A stretch of DNA of 64,000 nt from Cercis canadensis (Eukaryota; Streptophyta; Magnoliopsida; Fabales; Fabaceae), in contig QAOA01005271.1 in the NCBI GenBank assembly GCA_003255065.1, forward strand, positions 434,001 to 498,000, given 5' to 3'. The notes under the pieces were generated by a model that ran no database searches, was not told where the DNA came from, and saw nothing but the letters and a program-made list of their open reading frames with translations. Below, in pieces: positions 59,535 to 64,000 of the stretch. The translations under genes were made by a program, and so were the position numbers. Each line of letters opens with the position of its first letter. Positions within the stretch are counted from its first letter, which is position 1.

Positions 59535-59950
59535 GTACTCGTGACTCAGAGGAAGAAGCACGAAAGAGAACAATTTCAAGGAGAGAGAAAGAGGGGTCGT
59601 CGGAAGGGTTGGGAATGGAGGGTTGAAGTTGAACTTGGTGGTGGTGGTGGTGGTGATGGTGGGGTAGGATTTGGTGAGGTGGGTCCAAATCATGGGGATG
59701 GCGATGAAGGAAGGGATTGGCCTCAGTTTTACTTGGATTCATGGAAAATGGTATTGCATACTAGAGAGAAGAAGAAATAGAAGATGAAGAAGAAGAAGCA
59801 GCCAACTAGATGCCCCGTCAGCATGCCACTTCAGCAACTAACGGCCACGTCAACACGTTAAGTGCCATGTGGCAAAGTCCGTTAAATTTGACTGACAAAC
59901 CTTAACGGAGGACTAATTTGTCAGCGAAAATAATAATTCAAGGACCAATT
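59535..59950 (-). repeat. Right TIR of the Pack-MULE-like element (outer end missing)
   Basis: Reverse complement of the left TIR with scattered differences. It stops at CAATT just before N 59951, about 70 bp short of the expected terminus. Confidence 0.85.
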
Positions 59951-59951
59951 N

Positions 59952-60036
59952 CAATTACACATGACAATATTTGAAAGCGTTTTCACATAAACTATAACTG
60001 GATAACTTAAACTTCTTTTTTATGACTTAGTTAATA
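59952..60036. repeat. Exact 85-bp copy of the left flank of the Pack-MULE (57703-57787)
   Basis: After N 59951 the bases CAATTACACATGACA to TTAGTTAATA repeat 57703-57787 without a mismatch. They continue into TCATCTTAGCC instead of the element's GAGTAAAACC. It therefore reads as the uninterrupted site. Confidence 0.9.
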
Positions 60037-61239
60037 TCATCTTAGCCAATGTGAAAAAAAATTTGACTTACACGAATATTTAATCAGTATTTCTCTGATT
60101 GATTCTAAAATGACTCAACTGTTCCAAAGTAAAGAACCAACTACTTCAAAGTAAATTGTCAATGAACCAACAATTCTAAAAGTATAAACTATTAAGAGAA
60201 TATATGAGAATAATTTTATATCTAACATGTCTTGAGACATGAAAGCTTCTTTGGCTTTAAACATAGACAAATTAATTGATATGCCCATTTTAATTTATTT
60301 ATTTTTTGCCTATTGCTGAAATTTGATTTAATTTAAAATGTGGGTATGGCAAGGATTAAACTTTTAACTGTTCGGTAAAACAACTTTAGTACCATGTCAA
60401 TTAACTATATTATTCTAAAAGTTTGAGCTGTTTGAGAAAGACTCGAGAAAACTTTATAATCTAGCATATACCACTCACTTTTTTGTAGATTTATTTAATT
60501 CTTTGTCGTATATAAATAGAGCTAAAGTTTGGTTGGGAATATAGGGAATGGGAATTCAAACTTAACTTCAACCTTTTTAGGAGATCCCCAAATCAATTTG
60601 TGCTTTATGTGTTTGTGTCACACTTTGTAGATTTAATTGGGACTATAATGGTATAATTTGGTGAGGAAGTGAAAGGTGTTTCTAATATTACTCTACAGAG
60701 TCCCACATAATTCTAGCTACTTCCATCATAGTGGTGGCCAAAAACGTAATTGGAATTTGAATATACATATTGGTATGCCCATGATCAAGTCTCTCATACT
60801 ATGTTCATGGGAAAAAATATCTTATTAAGGCTTTATTTATTTAATTTTTTATATACTTAATAAGGCTTTATTTAATGATCAGTACAAGAGTGCATCTAAC
60901 GGTATCTTTGATTCTTGGGCATATCTTAATCTTAGATGCACGGATATATATACAATGTAGTGGTATGAGATAATAGGGTATTTTAGTTCCTAGTATGTGA
61001 TGTACATGTGAGATATAGAACCATTTCTCTACTCCTATTAATTGATTAAGTTTTTTGATTGATATAGTGGCATAACATCAAAGTCTCTTTAATCAAATGA
61101 TCAACAAAATTTCTTCAACTACCATCAAGTGGGTTCTCAAATATTTTTTACACAAAAAAAACAGAATATCTAATCATAAAAATATAACCGTAAGGAAAAA
61201 AAATGAAATATCACAAACAAGGAGGAAAAACTGATTCTC
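60037..61239. other. Intergenic
   Basis: AT-rich spacer between the Pack-MULE and UGT 3; no gene seen. Confidence 0.5.
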
Positions 61240-62649
61240 CTACAAGCGTCCAAATTTTTTCCATTTGATTGCCAATTGAGATAGGTTCTTTGTGGAAAAT
61301 CCATCCTTTGTTAGTTCATCAGCAGCAGCTTCTTTCAATTTTTTCATTCTTTCGCGAATCCCTTTACCTTCATCACCCTCCATTAGACTCTTTATGACCC
61401 TGCCAATTTCCTCCTTGTCTACTATACCTTTGTTGGTAACTTTTGGCCTTAATGCTACTTTTAGGTCATCAGTTAACATTGCTGCAATCATTCTCTGCTC
61501 AGCAAAGAGTGGCCATGCTATTATTGGTATACCATTCACAACACTCTCAAGGGTTGAATTCCAACCACATTGAGCAAGAAATGCACCTGTGGCATTGTGA
61601 CTAAGAATCTCAACTTGGGGTGCCCAAGAAGGAATCACCAATCCTTGCCCCTTGGTTCTTTCTAAGAACCCAGATGGTAAAAACTGTAAAGGGTCCTCTT
61701 TTGAACCACTAAAATAAATAGCACTAGGTGATTCCTTTGGTTCTTTCACAACGCATAAAAATTTTTGACCACTCAATTCCAACCCTAAAGCTAGCTCATT
61801 GAGTTGCTCTTGAGACACTGTCCCACCACTTCCAAAGGAAACATAAAGAACAGATATAGGTGGCTGCTTATCCAACCATCTCAAACACTCCGACCCATTT
61901 GCCAAACTAACCGACCTGTCTTGTATAATGGGTCCTACCGAATAAACAGGGGGGTTACCTCTTCCTTCTTCTTGCATAGCTCTTATAGCTCCTGCTTCAA
62001 TTCCAAGAAAGCTGTTAACCAGGATACCATCAGCAATACGCAATTCTTTGCAACGTTGAAGAAATTGCTTGTAAACTATACTGGATCGATCTCGAAGTGA
62101 GTTTGGGAGGTCTCGACCATGGACCGGTATGCAACCCGGAATCTTTATGGATTCGGGTAGGTCTTTGTACTCACAAGAAACTGCTTCGTCTAGCTTGGAT
62201 GAATATAAACATAGTGAAAGTACCATGGCTGCTGTAGGGAAATATATGTACGACAAAATGTTGAGTTTCTTAGCGAATTCTAATGCTTCGTACGCAAAAT
62301 AATCAGCAACCAAGGCAACCAGCTTCGTGGTTGATCTCAGTGACTTCAATACACTATGTATGGAGGGCATAGAGGAAGACATAGCCAATGGAACTTGGGT
62401 TTCAATGGTGATCCGTTGTGCTAGGTTATCTAAGTTCGCTGGTGGAAGAACAATGGAGTCTATATTAAATGAATTAAGAGATTCAATGATGGCTTTGGAG
62501 GCATTGGAATGGGAACCGAGTGTGGGAATGATGCACGTAACATGAATATCTGGGTAGAGGTGAACGAGTCGCTTGCAGAACTCAAAAATTGCTTGTTGAT
62601 GGCTGAACATAGGAACTGAAACTACGGCTATATGTGCTGTCTTCGCCAT
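61240..62649 (-). CDS. UGT72: UGT72B-like UDP-glycosyltransferase 3 (469 aa), altered PSPG box
   Basis: Full-length, intronless paralogue starting MAKTAHIAVVSVPMFSHQ. Catalytic His17 and Asp116 (LVADYFAYE) are present. The PSPG box spans Trp342-Gln385 but reads GAFLAQCGWNSTLES: the near-invariant His of THCGWNS is Gln360 (codon CAA) and the preceding Thr is Ala. FLCVVKEP also has Cys299 where the family has Trp (FLWV). In solved plant UGTs that His contacts the sugar-nucleotide phosphate, so sugar-donor binding may be weakened or changed. The frame is otherwise intact, arguing against simple decay. Confidence 0.93.
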   Translation of the reverse strand: MAKTAHIAVVSVPMFSHQQAIFEFCKRLVHLYPDIHVTCIIPTLGSHSNASKAIIESLNSFNIDSIVLPPANLDNLAQRITIETQVPLAMSSSMPSIHSVLKSLRSTTKLVALVADYFAYEALEFAKKLNILSYIYFPTAAMVLSLCLYSSKLDEAVSCEYKDLPESIKIPGCIPVHGRDLPNSLRDRSSIVYKQFLQRCKELRIADGILVNSFLGIEAGAIRAMQEEGRGNPPVYSVGPIIQDRSVSLANGSECLRWLDKQPPISVLYVSFGSGGTVSQEQLNELALGLELSGQKFLCVVKEPKESPSAIYFSGSKEDPLQFLPSGFLERTKGQGLVIPSWAPQVEILSHNATGAFLAQCGWNSTLESVVNGIPIIAWPLFAEQRMIAAMLTDDLKVALRPKVTNKGIVDKEEIGRVIKSLMEGDEGKGIRERMKKLKEAAADELTKDGFSTKNLSQLAIKWKKFGRL

Positions 62650-63675
62650 CAGAAAGTGGTTTAGTCACTTGATTTGCTATGTATTTTCAAAATTACAGTT
62701 ATGGAAGATTGGGAGGGGTTAATATAGAAAACTCCACATGTTCACTTTTAAATTCGTCCATCTATAAGTATTCCAACTTGATGTATTAAATATATTTGAT
62801 TGTTTCGGTGTACTTGTTAATTTGATTTTGTTGTTATCGATCCAAGATTCTTTAAGCTAATTCATCATGGGTAACGACTTTCTGAAGCTTTTGGACTGTA
62901 GTCTATTCAGTAAACGTGAGAAAGAGGAGGCATTTCCTTAATAATTGCCAACTTTTATTGCTAAGAATCTGTGCACTCGTTCCAAAAATTCGGTGATAAG
63001 TTTATTTAGATCTTATACACTATTGAGTTTTTATTCCCTTAGTACATGATAATTTTTTTTAATACTTTGATTATGACTCTTAATTCAAATATGAAAGTCA
63101 TAACTCTGTGCATTGAGGGTTTAGCTGCTTAATGGGCTCTTTATATCACTATTCTATAGCTATTAACTAACGTATTAAAAATTGAATAAAATTTAAACTT
63201 TTCATACCATCATCTATCAATAAAATAAAATAAATGTTATAACCTTTTAATGTGGTTTAAAACCTTTTAAAATCTATATATTTCCTTTAGTTAGAGAAAG
63301 AAATTGACACCCTTAAAAAAAACTAAATAAAGGATAAAAATAAATATTAATTAAACAAAAGGTAAGTGAGATATGGTCCATGAAAAGGATAGAGTTTAAA
63401 TTTGATCTACTATCAATATTAAATTTACACACTATAATTGAATAAGGTGGTATACCACTAAAGTAATTAAAATATTTTATGGATAATAAAAGCCTTCAAC
63501 AATTTCTTAATACATGACAGCAAATTCATTGACAATGTCAATTTTTTTTTACACTACCAGTAGATTAAAATTAAATATGAGAAGATTACGCAAAGAAACT
63601 AAAAATACATCAGGGAGTCAAAGTGAAGCCCCATGAAAAATAGAAAAAATGAAACAAGCAGTTTCCCTATATGCC
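62650..63675. other. Intergenic between UGT 3 and UGT 4
   Basis: Promoter side of UGT 3, then AT-rich DNA. No gene seen. Confidence 0.5.
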
Positions 63676-64000
63676 TTAGAGATTTTTCCATTTGAGTACC
63701 AAGTGAGATAGAATCTTTGTGGAAGACCCCTCTTCTGTGAGATCAGCAGCAGCAGCATCTTGTAGATGTTTCACTCTCCTTCGAATTTCTTTGCCTTCAT
63801 CATCCTGCATTAGAGTCTTTATTACAATTGCAATTTCCTCCTTTTCCACTATGCCATTCTCATTAACTTTTGGCCTGATCGCCACTTTCAGGCCATCACT
63901 AAGCAAAACTGCATTCATTCTCTGCTCAGCAAAAAGTGGCCATGCTATAAGTGGCACCCCCCCAAAGATGCTCTCTAGGATCGAAAACCATCCACATTGA
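63676..64000 (-). CDS. UGT72: UGT72B-like UDP-glycosyltransferase 4, C-terminal part (cut by window)
   Basis: Open from the window edge to the stop at 63676 (about 107 codons). It begins inside the PSPG box, QCGWFSILESIFGGVPLIAW then PLFAEQ, and ends LSHLVLKWKNL. As in UGT 3, Gln stands in place of the HCGW His (codon at 63997-63999), and Phe replaces the Asn of CGWNS. The GIVEKEEIAIVIKTLMQDDE stretch and the tail match the paralogues. The catalytic half lies beyond 64,000. Confidence 0.9.
   Translation of the reverse strand, partial: QCGWFSILESIFGGVPLIAWPLFAEQRMNAVLLSDGLKVAIRPKVNENGIVEKEEIAIVIKTLMQDDEGKEIRRRVKHLQDAAAADLTEEGSSTKILSHLVLKWKNL

Larger units (their letters stand above)
57788..59950. 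mobile_element. Pack-MULE-like element with captured gene fragments
   Basis: Long inverted terminal repeats (left 57788-58262; right about 59535-59950, cut by an N at its outer end) enclose about 1.3 kb without transposase. The left end starts GAGTAAAACCCC then TTTTTAGTCCCTG, like many plant Mutator-type termini, with a TTCGCTGACAAATT.GTCCT-type unit repeated three times. The interior carries a TOP6A/SPO11-like fragment (+) and a patatin-like fragment (-), and the TIRs themselves hold a His/Pro-rich reading frame (MNPSKT, LPHHHHHHH). This is the architecture of a Pack-MULE. The 9-bp target duplication cannot be checked because the right end is missing. Confidence 0.8.

Noticed and set aside
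1..64000. CRISPR arrays, bacterial operons, riboswitches, phage genes
   Set aside because: None seen; introns, tRNA type and repeats show plant nuclear DNA.

Overview
This is AT-rich nuclear DNA from a flowering plant, almost certainly a eudicot. The evidence is intron-containing plant genes with GT-AG junctions, an AP2/ERF (DREB-type) transcription factor, a farnesylatable cytosolic DnaJ, a tandem UGT72-type glucosyltransferase array, a Ty1/copia retrotransposon primed by initiator tRNA-Met, a Pack-MULE-like element and several MITEs. I cannot name the species. Many single Ns are flanked by near-identical direct duplicates, which looks like overlapping (possibly allelic) contigs joined head to tail. 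There is also one 266-bp N gap.

Layout. 1-7.2 kb: a lone exon at the left edge, a long AT-rich spacer with an assembly duplication at 4.0-4.66 kb, then an intronless DREB A-4-like gene on the minus strand (6384-7169). 7.2-16.5 kb: gene-poor. 16.5-21 kb: a seven-exon type I DnaJ/Hsp40 gene (minus; 420 aa; CaaX end CAQQ) with a probable intron in its 5' UTR. 22.8-45 kb: a segmentally duplicated block. A promoter/5'-leader module (TATA box followed by a conserved CTGACTAG...CTACAG stretch) occurs five times. It stands before a frameshifted F-box/LRR gene (23.0 kb), a hairpin-forming inverted duplication that has replaced most of a gene (26.5-27.1 kb), an intact gene for a small PAM2-like + RRM-like protein (36.3 kb), a decayed copy of that gene (40.1 kb) and a second intact copy (44.2 kb). 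Degenerate ~105-bp repeats lie upstream of some modules, and a young copia element (30,047-35,328) has landed inside one such array.

47-64 kb: four UGT72B-like genes, all on the minus strand (47.1, 55.3, 61.2 and 63.7 kb, the last cut by the window edge). Between them lie a small secreted Cys-rich peptide gene, an initiator tRNA-Met gene, an orphan terminal exon, a copia remnant directly upstream of the second UGT, and a Pack-MULE-like element (57.8-59.95 kb) holding fragments of a TOP6A/SPO11-like gene and a patatin-like phospholipase. The two right-hand UGTs have Gln instead of the PSPG-box His, so the array may contain both active and altered enzymes.

The most unusual items are the reuse of one promoter module before unrelated transcription units, the inverted duplication directly behind one copy of it (a candidate young small-RNA hairpin locus), the compact PAM2w-like/RRM-like protein pair, the PSPG His-to-Gln change, and the gene-capturing element whose apparent empty-site allele is joined next to it.
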